NCBI GenBank assembly: GCA_023664735.1
Contig: JAMPFB010000002.1
Location: 1 to 64,000 of the forward strand
Length of the DNA stretch: 64,000 bases
Reading direction: 5' to 3'
Source of the DNA: Robinsoniella sp.
Lineage (GTDB): Bacteria > Bacillota > Clostridia > Lachnospirales > Lachnospiraceae
Positions within the stretch are counted from its first letter, which is position 1; every line of letters starts with the position of its first letter. The translations under genes and the position numbers were made by a program. Below the pieces are notes generated by a model. That model did no database searches, was not told the origin of the DNA, and saw only the letters and a program-made list of their open reading frames with translations. Of this stretch, positions 17,272 through 26,226 are shown piece by piece.

Positions 17272-18462
17272 ATGGAATTTGAAAGATTTAAAAAACGAAT
17301 ATGGCTGGCAAGCCCTACTATCCATGGCGAAGAGCGGGATTTTGTGAAGGAGGCATTTGAGAGCAATTGGGTATCTACAGTAGGGGCTAATATAAATGAA
17401 CTGGAAAAAGGAATACAGGATTATATAGGCTGCAGGGCGGCAGTGGCATTATCAGCCGGCACAGCTGCAATCCATCTAGCGGTAAAGCTTGCAGGCGTAA
17501 GGCAGAAGGATGTGGTATTCTGTTCGGATATGACCTTTGTGGCGACCGTAAATCCGGTTCTCTATGAAAAAGGAATACCGATATTTATCGACAGCGAGAG
17601 GGACACATGGAATATGGATCCAAAGGTTCTTGAACGGGCATTTTCCATTTATGACGGAACGACTCATAGTGACGGTATTTATTATCCAAAGCCCAAGGCG
17701 GTAATCGTGGCAAATCTTTATGGGACGCCGGCAAAGCTGGATCAGATACAGAAGCTTTGTCAGAAATACGGTGCAGTGATGATTGAGGACGCAGCGGAAT
17801 CTTTAGGAGCTGTCTATCAGGGAAAACAGACAGGCAGCTTTGGTACATACAATGCCATTAGCTTTAACGGCAATAAAATCATTACCACTTCCGGCGGGGG
17901 CATGCTTTTGACAGATGATGATGAGGCTGCCCAAAAGGTGCGGTTCTGGTCTACTCAGGCAAGGGAGGACTTTCCTTGGTATGAGCATAAGGAGCTTGGA
18001 TATAATTACCGGATGTCTAATATCCTTGCGGGAATCGGAAGAGGGCAGCTTTTGCATCTGGAGGAGCATATAGAAAAGAAAAAGGCGATTTATATGCGCT
18101 ATAAGAATGGGTTTTGCGGACTTCCGGTTACGATGAATCCATATTTGGAAGAGATGATGGAGCCTAATTTCTGGTTAAGCTGCCTGCTGATTGACGAAGA
18201 GGCAATGAACGACAGGATTTGTCCGGATAAAATCAGGGAGCGCCTTGCACAGTATAATGTAGAAGTGCGCCCAATCTGGAATCCCATGCACAGGATGCCC
18301 CTTTATAAGAAATGCGATTATATATCCATAAAGGATGATGTGAACGTGGGGGAAGACGTTTTCAGAAGAGGGCTGTGCCTGCCAAGTGATATAAAGATGA
18401 CAGAAGAAGAGCAGGATGTAGTAATTGCAATGATAAGGAGTTGTTTTGATGAAGGATTTTGA
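17272..18462 (+). CDS. DegT/DnrJ/EryC1 sugar aminotransferase, PglE-like
   Basis: A 396-residue PLP-dependent sugar aminotransferase. SAGTAAIHLA and IEDAAESLGA are cofactor-binding stretches, and Lys202 in FNGNKIITTSGGGML is the expected internal aldimine. Placed directly after the 4,6-dehydratase, it should make UDP-4-amino-4,6-dideoxy-GlcNAc, as PglE does. It overlaps the phosphoglycosyltransferase gene by 14 bases. Confidence 0.93.
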   Translation: MEFERFKKRIWLASPTIHGEERDFVKEAFESNWVSTVGANINELEKGIQDYIGCRAAVALSAGTAAIHLAVKLAGVRQKDVVFCSDMTFVATVNPVLYEKGIPIFIDSERDTWNMDPKVLERAFSIYDGTTHSDGIYYPKPKAVIVANLYGTPAKLDQIQKLCQKYGAVMIEDAAESLGAVYQGKQTGSFGTYNAISFNGNKIITTSGGGMLLTDDDEAAQKVRFWSTQAREDFPWYEHKELGYNYRMSNILAGIGRGQLLHLEEHIEKKKAIYMRYKNGFCGLPVTMNPYLEEMMEPNFWLSCLLIDEEAMNDRICPDKIRERLAQYNVEVRPIWNPMHRMPLYKKCDYISIKDDVNVGEDVFRRGLCLPSDIKMTEEEQDVVIAMIRSCFDEGF

Positions 18463-19120
18463 ATGGGAACACAAGGCGGGCTTTTATGAAAAATATATAA
18501 AGAGAATGCTGGATGTTGTATTGTCGCTGGCGGCATTAATGTTTTTAAGCCCGGTAATGCTGCTTGTGGCATTGTCTGTAAGAATCAAATTAGGAAGTCC
18601 GGTTCTGTTTAAGCAGGAAAGACCGGGAAAGATTGATGGAAGGACTGGTCGGGAAAAGCTTTTTGTCATGTATAAATTTCGCTCTATGACAGATGAAAGG
18701 GATGTGAAGGGGGAGCTGCTCCCAGATGGTGTCAGGCTGACAGCATTTGGCAAGGCGCTTAGAAGCGCCAGTCTGGATGAACTACCGGAGCTTTTCCTTA
18801 TTTTGAAGGGGGATATGAGCATTGTAGGACCAAGGCCGCTTGCGATAAAATATCTGCCTTATTATACGAAGGAGGAACGGCGCAGGCATTTGGTAAGACC
18901 AGGCTTGACAGGGCTGGCACAGGTAAACGGCAGAAACGGCATCGGCTGGGAACAAAGATTTCAGTACGATATTCAGTACGTGGAGCACATTACATTTCTA
19001 GGCGATTTGCGGATTATCCTGCAAACAGTATATAAGGTGCTTGGCAGAAAGGATATTATTGTGCGGGGGGAAGGAACAGTGCTGGATTTTGATGTGGAGA
19101 GAAGGAAGGGAATCCTATGA
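18449..19120 (+). CDS. Initiating sugar phosphotransferase, PglC-like
   Basis: A 223-residue small monotopic phosphoglycosyltransferase of the bacterial sugar transferase family. It has one N-terminal hydrophobic segment (about 14-40), MYKFRSM, ASLDELPEL (the Asp-Glu catalytic dyad), GPRPL and RPGLTGLAQVNGRN. It transfers the phospho-sugar to undecaprenyl phosphate and starts the repeat unit. Its size matches PglC rather than the larger WbaP type, consistent with a bacillosamine-like first sugar. The ATG at 18449 has AGGAG 8 bases upstream. Confidence 0.94.
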   Translation: MKDFEWEHKAGFYEKYIKRMLDVVLSLAALMFLSPVMLLVALSVRIKLGSPVLFKQERPGKIDGRTGREKLFVMYKFRSMTDERDVKGELLPDGVRLTAFGKALRSASLDELPELFLILKGDMSIVGPRPLAIKYLPYYTKEERRRHLVRPGLTGLAQVNGRNGIGWEQRFQYDIQYVEHITFLGDLRIILQTVYKVLGRKDIIVRGEGTVLDFDVERRKGIL

Positions 19121-19671
19121 ATATATTTGGAAAAAAAGTAATGCTGCGCGCAATGGAAAAATCTGATTTAGAGCTGGCGAGGGAGCTTTTAAACAGCAGG
19201 GAAGTGGAACATCTGGTAATCGGATGGTCTTTTCCCATATCTATTACGCAGCAGGAAAAATGGTTTGAGGCACATGATGGGGAACAAAGCAGCTTTCGCT
19301 TTATAATTGAGACGAAAGAGGAAGGGGCAGTGGGAATTGCGACTTTGGCGGATATAGACTGGAAGAATCGAAGGGCAAGACATGGAATCAAGATTATGGA
19401 ATCAAAAAGCAGAGGAAAGGGAATCGGAACAGACAGCATTATGGCAATTATGCGTTATGCATTTGATGAACTACAGCTAGTAAGACTGGATGGCGCATGG
19501 TTTGCGGATAACCTGCCATCGAAAGCAGTATATATAAAATGTGGATGGAAGGAAGAAGGAATCAGAAGAAAGTATGTATATCAGAATGGAGCTTATAAGG
19601 ATGTAATCATAACGGGAGTGTTGGCGGAAGATTATTATAAACTGCTGGAAAAAAATCATTATTGGTCATAG
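19117..19671 (+). CDS. GNAT N-acetyltransferase, probable 4-amino-sugar acetylation
   Basis: A 184-residue RimJ/RimL-type GNAT domain. The acetyl-CoA loop appears as SKSRGKGIGTDSI. It overlaps pglC-like by 4 bases (ATGA). In the Campylobacter pathway the 4-amino sugar is acetylated by the left-handed beta-helix enzyme PglD. Here no PglD homologue is present and a GNAT sits in the same slot, as PseH does in pseudaminic acid synthesis, so acetylation of UDP-4-amino-6-deoxy-GlcNAc is the likely role. Substrate assignment is inference. Confidence 0.82.
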   Translation: MNIFGKKVMLRAMEKSDLELARELLNSREVEHLVIGWSFPISITQQEKWFEAHDGEQSSFRFIIETKEEGAVGIATLADIDWKNRRARHGIKIMESKSRGKGIGTDSIMAIMRYAFDELQLVRLDGAWFADNLPSKAVYIKCGWKEEGIRRKYVYQNGAYKDVIITGVLAEDYYKLLEKNHYWS

Positions 19672-19682
19672 GAGTCCCACAG

Positions 19683-20792
19683 ATGAATGTAATACAGAGG
19701 AAAGAAATTGGAAGTGAATTTTGTGTTGGCGCTTTTCCCTTTCAGGCGGAAAAGGATTGTCTGGAATGGTTGCATTATGGCAATGATCAAATATTGACTT
19801 TTTCAGGAAGAACAGCAATTGAAACAGTTCTTTTGGATATTTTAAAAGAAGGCGAAATAAAAACTGCGTTGCTTCCTTCGTGGTGTTGTAGTTCCATGCT
19901 GGAACCGTTTCAAAGATTGCACATCCGGGTTGAATTCTATGATGTGTTCTGGGAAGAAGAGCACTCCCGGCTGAAAAGGCAGATTAATATTCACAGAGAT
20001 GCTAATATATTGTTTTTGTGCAATTATTTTGGTTATGGGAATCATTATTCCAAAGAACTGCTAAAAAGTTTTAAAAATTCGGGAGGGATTATTATTGAAG
20101 ATATCACCCACAGTCTTCTCCAAGTCAACCCTTGCCATACGGATAGTGATTACTATGTTGCGTCCCTAAGAAAATGGGGACCTTTAGTGTCTGGCGGAAT
20201 ATGCTGTAAGAAAAATGGAACTTTTGTAAGCGTTCCCCGGAATATGCCGGATAAAGAATTTAAAATTAAAAAAACGAAAGCAATGTTATTGAAGAACAGA
20301 TATCTGCACGGAAAAGAGGATGCCCTTAAAGAAGAGTATATGGAAATATTTCGTAAGTGTAATGAAGAAATTTCAGAGAACTATTCAGGATGTCGGATAG
20401 ATGAGATATCCATGGCAATGCTGGAAGAGTGGGATGTACTGTGGATGAGGGGAAAAAGAAGAAAAAACAGTATGCGGCTTCATTCAGGCCTAAAGAATGT
20501 AGGAGGGATAGAATTTTTGTATTCATTAAAGGAAGGAGACTGTCCTATATTTGTGCCGATTATTTGTAAAACAGAGAGAGAAAGATTAAGACGGCGGCTG
20601 GTGGAGGAAAGAATTTACTGTCCGGTACACTGGAGCAAACCTTCCGAAAAATGCCGGTCTAATTTATATGAACTGGAATTATCGCTAGTATGCGATCAAC
20701 GGTATTCTGAAGAGGATATGCAGAGGATATGCGAGGTAATCAAGGATGAAATGGGACGAAACGGAAAGCAGGGCACCGGACATTTACTTTGA
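19683..20792 (+). CDS. Divergent DegT-like PLP enzyme of capsule locus
   Basis: A 369-residue protein with fold-type I aminotransferase features: SGRTAIETVLLDI near the N-terminus, LLPSWCCSSML, IIIEDITHSLL (cofactor Asp), and ASLRKWGPLVSGGICC, whose Lys would be the PLP lysine. It diverges from the sugar aminotransferase at 17272. The ATG at 19683 has GGAG upstream. It overlaps the FemAB-like gene by 47 bases, so the two probably act together, perhaps on an amino-acid-like substituent of the glycan. Function unassigned beyond fold. Confidence 0.7.
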   Translation: MNVIQRKEIGSEFCVGAFPFQAEKDCLEWLHYGNDQILTFSGRTAIETVLLDILKEGEIKTALLPSWCCSSMLEPFQRLHIRVEFYDVFWEEEHSRLKRQINIHRDANILFLCNYFGYGNHYSKELLKSFKNSGGIIIEDITHSLLQVNPCHTDSDYYVASLRKWGPLVSGGICCKKNGTFVSVPRNMPDKEFKIKKTKAMLLKNRYLHGKEDALKEEYMEIFRKCNEEISENYSGCRIDEISMAMLEEWDVLWMRGKRRKNSMRLHSGLKNVGGIEFLYSLKEGDCPIFVPIICKTERERLRRRLVEERIYCPVHWSKPSEKCRSNLYELELSLVCDQRYSEEDMQRICEVIKDEMGRNGKQGTGHLL

Positions 20793-21888
20793 TAAAAATT
20801 ATGGTAAGCTTTATGAAAAAGTGGAAGATGGAACGTCGTGCGTTTTTGTGCATAAAAGCGAATACGGACAGGTAAGCTCCCAATTTATCATGCGGGAAAT
20901 TTCGCTTTCTATAAATGGCACGCAATATTATGATTTGGTAACCCCATATGGATATGGTGGCCCCATAATTTTAGAGTGTAATGGAAATAAAAAGAAACTG
21001 ATAAATGGATTTGAGAAAGAATTTGAGGCCTACTGCCTGGAACATAACATAGTCAGCGAATTCATACGGTTTCATCCTATTATGGGCAATGCCTTGGATT
21101 TTAAGGAAATGTATGAAGTGACTTGGGACAGACATACGGTAGGCACGAATCTGGAGCTGGCAGATAATCCGGTTTTAGCGGAATTTTCCAAAAGCTGCAG
21201 AAAGAATATACGGCAGGCATTTCATAAAGGGGTTACCTATCGCATTACAAAGGCGCCGGATAATCTTCATAATTTTAAGGAGATTTATTATTCTACCATG
21301 AAGAGGAATGAGGCGGAGGCGTTTTATTATTTTGATGACAGCTATTTTGAAGAGTGTATTGCATTATATAGAGAACATATTTTACTGGTAGAAGCAGTTT
21401 ATGAAAGAAATGTAATAGCAGCAGGTTTTTATTTCGTATGGAGAGATATGATCCATATTCATTTATCCGGTACATTAAGTGAATATCTTTATCTTTCCCC
21501 GGCTTATATTTTGCGATATGCGGTCACCATATGGGGAAAGGAACATGGCTATAGATTTATCCATCATGGCGGAGGAAAAGGAAGAGGAGATGACAATTCT
21601 TTGTATCGATTTAAAAAGCAGTTCGGGAAAAATACAGAATTGGATTTTTACATTGGAAAGAAAATATGGAATCGGAAAGTTTATGATCAGTTGTGTAACA
21701 TGGTGGATAATTCAAAAAATATAGAATATTTTCCGGCATATCGGAGTGGAGGCGGATGTGAATCTGATGAGGGAATCATAAATATTGGGAAGAGAGATCC
21801 GGCTGTGAAATTGCAAAATAAACTGACAAAGAGGATATGGGAAAATGGATATTTTAATTATTGCGCATTATATGGATGTCCCGAATAG
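20746..21888 (+). CDS. FemAB-like/GNAT acyltransferase
   Basis: A 380-residue protein with the VTPYGYGGP motif and two GNAT-like halves seen in FemAB-type and BioF2-like acyltransferases. LSGTLSEYLYLSPAYILRYA and HHGGGKGRGDDNSLYRFKKQF are conserved family stretches in the second half. FemAB enzymes add amino acids from aminoacyl-tRNA; relatives in polysaccharide loci may acylate sugar amines. Gene overlaps on both sides (47 and 44 bases) show tight operon packing. The donor and acceptor are unknown. Confidence 0.75.
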   Translation: MKWDETESRAPDIYFDKNYGKLYEKVEDGTSCVFVHKSEYGQVSSQFIMREISLSINGTQYYDLVTPYGYGGPIILECNGNKKKLINGFEKEFEAYCLEHNIVSEFIRFHPIMGNALDFKEMYEVTWDRHTVGTNLELADNPVLAEFSKSCRKNIRQAFHKGVTYRITKAPDNLHNFKEIYYSTMKRNEAEAFYYFDDSYFEECIALYREHILLVEAVYERNVIAAGFYFVWRDMIHIHLSGTLSEYLYLSPAYILRYAVTIWGKEHGYRFIHHGGGKGRGDDNSLYRFKKQFGKNTELDFYIGKKIWNRKVYDQLCNMVDNSKNIEYFPAYRSGGGCESDEGIINIGKRDPAVKLQNKLTKRIWENGYFNYCALYGCPE

Positions 21889-23047
21889 CAAGGGAAACAG
21901 CCGCTTCAGCTATCTTGCCAATCAAATTGTTGATTATACAGAAAAAAATAAAGTAGAAGTTGTGACTTCCTCTTTTTCACATCGCCTGAAAAAGCAAAAA
22001 GAGATTGGAGAGATGGAATTAAAGGAAACGAAATATAATCTTACTATATGTTACGAGCCGGGATATACAAAAAATGTCTGTTTGAAAAGGCTCCATAGTC
22101 ATAATATTTTTGGAAAAAATTTGGAGAAATACTTAGAGGAAAGACAAGAACCGGATTTGATTTATTGTGCTGTGCCATCTTTAGATGCAGCATATGCGGC
22201 ATGGAAATATGCGCAGAAAAGAAAAGTTAAGTTCATGATAGATATACAGGATTTGTGGCCGGAGGCATTTGAAATGGTATTTCATGTGCCGCTTATCAGC
22301 AGGTTGATTTTTACACCAATGAAAAGAAAAGCGGATAAGATATATTCCAATGCGGATGAAATTATCGCTGTTTCTGATACATATGCACAAAGAGCAAAAA
22401 GTGTAAATCATAAAGTGAGGGATACGTATACAGTATTTTTAGGAAGAGAATTAAAGAAATTTGATTTGGCAGTTAAGCGTTATAGAAAAGCGTTCGATTT
22501 CGATACCGTTCGTTTGGCTTATTGTGGTACCTTGGGGCATAGTTATGACTTGAGGTGTGTGGTTGATGCATTGGAAATTCTAAAAAAACGGAAAGTTGAT
22601 AATGTAGAGTTGGTTATAATGGGGGATGGTCCATTAAGGCAGGAATTTGAACAGTATGCAGCATCAAAAGGAATAAGGGCAGTGTTTACAGGATATTTGG
22701 AATATGAAAAAATGTGTGGGCTATTGGCTTCTTGTGATATTGCAGTCAATCCCATTTCCCATAGGGCGGCGCAAAGCATTATCAATAAACATGCGGATTA
22801 TGCAGCGGCAGGAATCCCGGTTGTCAGTACGCAGGAAAACGAAGAATATAAGAATCTTGTAGAAATATATCATATGGGATTCAATTGTATCAATGGTGAT
22901 GCAGGTGATTTGGCAGAGAAGATAGAAATGCTGGTAAATGATGTGGAACTAAGAAAAAAAATGGGAAAGAATGCACGCAGATGTGCACAAGAAAGATTTG
23001 ATAGAGAAAAAAGCTACAAGGAACTAGTGAAAAAAATAATTTGTTAA
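21845..23047 (+). CDS. GT4-family glycosyltransferase
   Basis: A 400-residue GT-B fold retaining glycosyltransferase. The N-terminal domain has DLWPEAFEMVF. The C-terminal domain has CGTLGHSYDL and INKHADYAAAGIPVV, the sugar-nucleotide binding region, resembling the WbuB/FucNAc transferase group. It likely adds the second sugar of the capsule repeat in the cytoplasm. The DNA is more AT-rich from about here to 27.6 kb, as usual for the serotype-specific middle of capsule loci. Confidence 0.9.
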   Translation: MDILIIAHYMDVPNSKGNSRFSYLANQIVDYTEKNKVEVVTSSFSHRLKKQKEIGEMELKETKYNLTICYEPGYTKNVCLKRLHSHNIFGKNLEKYLEERQEPDLIYCAVPSLDAAYAAWKYAQKRKVKFMIDIQDLWPEAFEMVFHVPLISRLIFTPMKRKADKIYSNADEIIAVSDTYAQRAKSVNHKVRDTYTVFLGRELKKFDLAVKRYRKAFDFDTVRLAYCGTLGHSYDLRCVVDALEILKKRKVDNVELVIMGDGPLRQEFEQYAASKGIRAVFTGYLEYEKMCGLLASCDIAVNPISHRAAQSIINKHADYAAAGIPVVSTQENEEYKNLVEIYHMGFNCINGDAGDLAEKIEMLVNDVELRKKMGKNARRCAQERFDREKSYKELVKKIIC

Positions 23048-23060
23048 TAGGAGACAGAAG

Positions 23061-23945
23061 ATGATAATTGTTAAGATATGGGGAGGTTTGGGAAACCAGA
23101 TGTTTCAATACGCATTTGGATATATGTTATCTAAAAAATATAATAAACGCCTATATCTGGATATAGATTTTTACAAAAACCAACCTTCCTATGTGGGACA
23201 AAGAAACTACATGTTGGACAAGTTATCTATACCAGAAGTTGCCTATGTAAGAAGAAGGGGGATAATAAGTTTCTTGGAAAATTGGTTTATTAATCGAATT
23301 ATCCAAAGAGTTCCAAGAGTTTCGCTGGAATTTCCGCATGGTCTTTATTTCTATAAAGAGAGAAGAAAAAAATTTGATGAAAAAGTCTCGGTAAGAGAAA
23401 ATAAAATCAATTATTTTGATGGATATTGGCAATCTCCCAAATATTTCAGTGAGTATAAAGAAGAGCTTAAAAGGATGTTTCGTTATCGGAATATTTTTCC
23501 CTGCAATGTGGATGTGCTTTTGAATCAGATGCAGAAGTGTGAAAGTGTGTCAGTTCATATTCGCAAGGGCGATTTCCGGAAAAAAAAGAAAATAGGAATT
23601 AACATAGGAAAAGAGATGCCGCTCTCCTATTATGAAAAAGCAATTCAATATATTAGGCAGAATGTCAGAAATCCTGTTTTCTATATATTCTCTGATGATT
23701 TTCAATGGGTGAGTGAAAACCTTGGGAACAGTCAAGAGTTTCAGTACATGAACATGGAAAGCGAAGATGGAGAAGTGCTTGACTTGCTTTGCATGACATA
23801 TTGCAGGCATGGAATATTATCGGCTTCTACATTTTCATGGTGGGGAAACTGGTTAAAGGATGAAAGTAAGGATTCTATTATCATTGCACCAAAAGGAGAG
23901 TATTTCAATAATCGCTTTTTGGAAGAGCGGTGGATAAAAATGTAA
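23061..23945 (+). CDS. GT11 alpha-1,2-fucosyltransferase
   Basis: A 294-residue member of family GT11. GGLGNQMFQYAFGYML (8-23) is the diagnostic N-terminal motif, VHIRKGDF (from about 165) is the GDP-binding motif shared by alpha-1,2 and alpha-1,6 fucosyltransferases, and STFSWWGNWL is the third family motif. It should transfer L-fucose from GDP-fucose onto a galactose-type acceptor. No GDP-fucose synthesis genes occur in the window, so the donor is made or salvaged elsewhere. Confidence 0.93.
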   Translation: MIIVKIWGGLGNQMFQYAFGYMLSKKYNKRLYLDIDFYKNQPSYVGQRNYMLDKLSIPEVAYVRRRGIISFLENWFINRIIQRVPRVSLEFPHGLYFYKERRKKFDEKVSVRENKINYFDGYWQSPKYFSEYKEELKRMFRYRNIFPCNVDVLLNQMQKCESVSVHIRKGDFRKKKKIGINIGKEMPLSYYEKAIQYIRQNVRNPVFYIFSDDFQWVSENLGNSQEFQYMNMESEDGEVLDLLCMTYCRHGILSASTFSWWGNWLKDESKDSIIIAPKGEYFNNRFLEERWIKM

Positions 23946-23964
23946 TAGTGGAAATGAGGAAAAA

Positions 23965-24870
23965 ATGCAATCGGTATGTGTTTTGATGTCAACGTATAAT
24001 GGCGAAAAATATTTAAGAGAACAAATTGACAGCATCTTAAATCAGAAGGACGTTAATGTGCATTTGGTAGTTCGGGATGATGGCTCTACAGATAAGACAA
24101 GAGATGTCTTGGTGGAATATGGGAAAGAGATATCCGTCATGCTACAGGAAAATGTTGGATGTGAAAAAAGCTTTTTGGAATTATTACACTATCAGTGTGA
24201 TGCGGACTATTATGCCTTTGCCGATCAGGATGACTATTGGCATCCAAAGAAACTGATAAATGAGATTCTAGCTATTGAAACAATAGAAGGACCAGCGTTA
24301 GCGGCATGCAATTTGATGGTATGTGATAGTCGATTATTACCAATTCGTATTATGCACACGGATGATGATATGGATAAATTATTGATTAGAATGAAAAGAG
24401 ATTATCTGCATAGTATGCATGGGTGTGTTTTGCTGTGGAATAGGAAAATGCATAAGTATATAAATATGTATCGTCCAGAGTGTCTGGTACCGCATGATGT
24501 TTGGGTATGTCTTTTGGCAAATGCGCTTGGAGAAGTCCATATATTAAAAAAACCATATATTCATTATAGATTACATGATAATAATGTGTCTGGATATGCA
24601 ACGAATAGAATCGACAGGTTGAAAAAGGGAATCAGGCTATATTTAGGTACTGGTCACATGGAAAGGGATTGTTTCGCTCAAGAAGTCCTCAAAGGATATT
24701 CTGAGTGGCTGGATGCCAAAAGCGAGGGATATAAATTTTTACAAATGCTTTCAACATATAAAACAAATTTGGGCAGTAAAATCAGATTACTAAATAGTAA
24801 GAAAATAAAAGAGGCTGATTGGAAAGAAAGAATTTTTTGGAGAATTTGTATATGCTTGAACAAATATTAA
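23965..24870 (+). CDS. GT2-family glycosyltransferase
   Basis: A 301-residue GT-A fold inverting enzyme. It opens VCVLMSTYNGEKYLREQIDS, followed by VVRDDGSTDKT and the DxD-region DQDDYW, typical of rhamnosyl- and galactosyl-transferases of capsule loci. There are no membrane helices. It lies between the fucosyltransferase and the polymerase. Confidence 0.92.
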   Translation: MQSVCVLMSTYNGEKYLREQIDSILNQKDVNVHLVVRDDGSTDKTRDVLVEYGKEISVMLQENVGCEKSFLELLHYQCDADYYAFADQDDYWHPKKLINEILAIETIEGPALAACNLMVCDSRLLPIRIMHTDDDMDKLLIRMKRDYLHSMHGCVLLWNRKMHKYINMYRPECLVPHDVWVCLLANALGEVHILKKPYIHYRLHDNNVSGYATNRIDRLKKGIRLYLGTGHMERDCFAQEVLKGYSEWLDAKSEGYKFLQMLSTYKTNLGSKIRLLNSKKIKEADWKERIFWRICICLNKY

Positions 24871-24933
24871 AATAAAAAGCTTTACAAGAATTTAATTGGC
24901 TGTAATTGATTATAGAGGAAAGAGGGTGTTTAG

Positions 24934-26187
24934 TTGACTTTGATGCTATTTTTATTATTGTTCTTTGCATTCATGTATATTTTTTTTATGAAGAGAGTTA
25001 TACCATCTACAGTATTTTGTGCAGAGTGGATTTTTTTTATCATAGCAGGAAGTGTGCTTTTTTACCATGAGTTTACAGGTTTCAAAGGATTGATATACAT
25101 ACTAGTATGTTGTTTCCTATTTGCTTTTGGTGAGAGGATAGGAAGCAATACTTCACTCATAAGCATTAAACAGTTCAAAAGCAGTCAACATAGCATAAAT
25201 CTAGAGAGTGCAGAGCTACTGTTTTTTGTTGGAATTATTGTAGAAATTATTCTTTTCATATACACAATAAGAATAAGAAAGTATTCATTTGGAAGCATAG
25301 CAAGTATTTTGGCGGTTAGCAGCATGACTCGGGGAAGGGAGATAGAAGGTGGATGGTTCGTTAAAGCAGGGAATGTATTCGTGTTGTCTATTATGGGGAT
25401 AGAAGGTTATATGACTGCCTATAGCAAATGTGCCTGCATAAAAAGAAGGAGCAAGTTTATTTATTTGTTCAGTGGGATAGCTCTTATAGGAGTATTTACT
25501 ACCGGAAAATCAATGGCTATTTGGGCAGTTTTGATATGGAGTTCCGGTTGGTTGACAGCGGCCAATGCATACTCGTTTGATTATAGTCTCGTGTGGAATT
25601 ATATGAAGAAAAATATCAAAAAGATAATATTTTTGGGAGTGCTTTTTTTGTTATTGATGGGATTTATGATGTATATGAGAAGGCAAAGGGAAGTTGGAAA
25701 AATAGTTGAATCATTATTGATATATGCATTTGGGCACATTCCGGTATTTTCTGATTGGTATTACAAAATAGATAATTCTGAGCTTCAATACTCCATAGGA
25801 CGACAAATGCTTTATGGACTTTTCTCAAGGACGCCATGGAATGAAGGATTATCAGAAAATTTCTCATTGTTGCTGGAATGTAAAGTTCAATCCAATATTT
25901 TTACGGTTTTTAGAAGTATTATTGAAGATTTTGGGAAAATGGGGGGCTTTCTTTTTTGGAGTGTTTTGGGAATTTTTACAGGAAAGTGTCAAAAAAGAAT
26001 AGAGATGTATAAAAATAGCTATTGGGCTATTGCTTTTGTGATGAGTACATATTTTTTTATTTTTATGTCTTTTATTATTTCGGCATGGCATTATTATGCG
26101 ACACTATGTGCATTTCTGTTGATATGGCTTGAATTAATATTTGTTGAAAAATTTCATTGGAAGCTTAAAAAGAAAAATGAAGGATAA
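24934..26187 (+). CDS. O-antigen/capsule polymerase, Wzy-like
   Basis: A 417-residue, very hydrophobic protein with roughly ten membrane helices and a large central loop containing RGREIEGGWF, consistent with Wzy polymerases, which have little sequence conservation. The start is a TTG at 24934 with AGAGGG 7 bases upstream; ATG three codons later is an alternative. Position next to the flippase and high AT content support the call. Confidence 0.8.
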   Translation: MTLMLFLLLFFAFMYIFFMKRVIPSTVFCAEWIFFIIAGSVLFYHEFTGFKGLIYILVCCFLFAFGERIGSNTSLISIKQFKSSQHSINLESAELLFFVGIIVEIILFIYTIRIRKYSFGSIASILAVSSMTRGREIEGGWFVKAGNVFVLSIMGIEGYMTAYSKCACIKRRSKFIYLFSGIALIGVFTTGKSMAIWAVLIWSSGWLTAANAYSFDYSLVWNYMKKNIKKIIFLGVLFLLLMGFMMYMRRQREVGKIVESLLIYAFGHIPVFSDWYYKIDNSELQYSIGRQMLYGLFSRTPWNEGLSENFSLLLECKVQSNIFTVFRSIIEDFGKMGGFLFWSVLGIFTGKCQKRIEMYKNSYWAIAFVMSTYFFIFMSFIISAWHYYATLCAFLLIWLELIFVEKFHWKLKKKNEG

Positions 26188-26226
26188 AAATATGGTAATT
26201 AAAAGACTTATATAGGGGTAAAGAAA

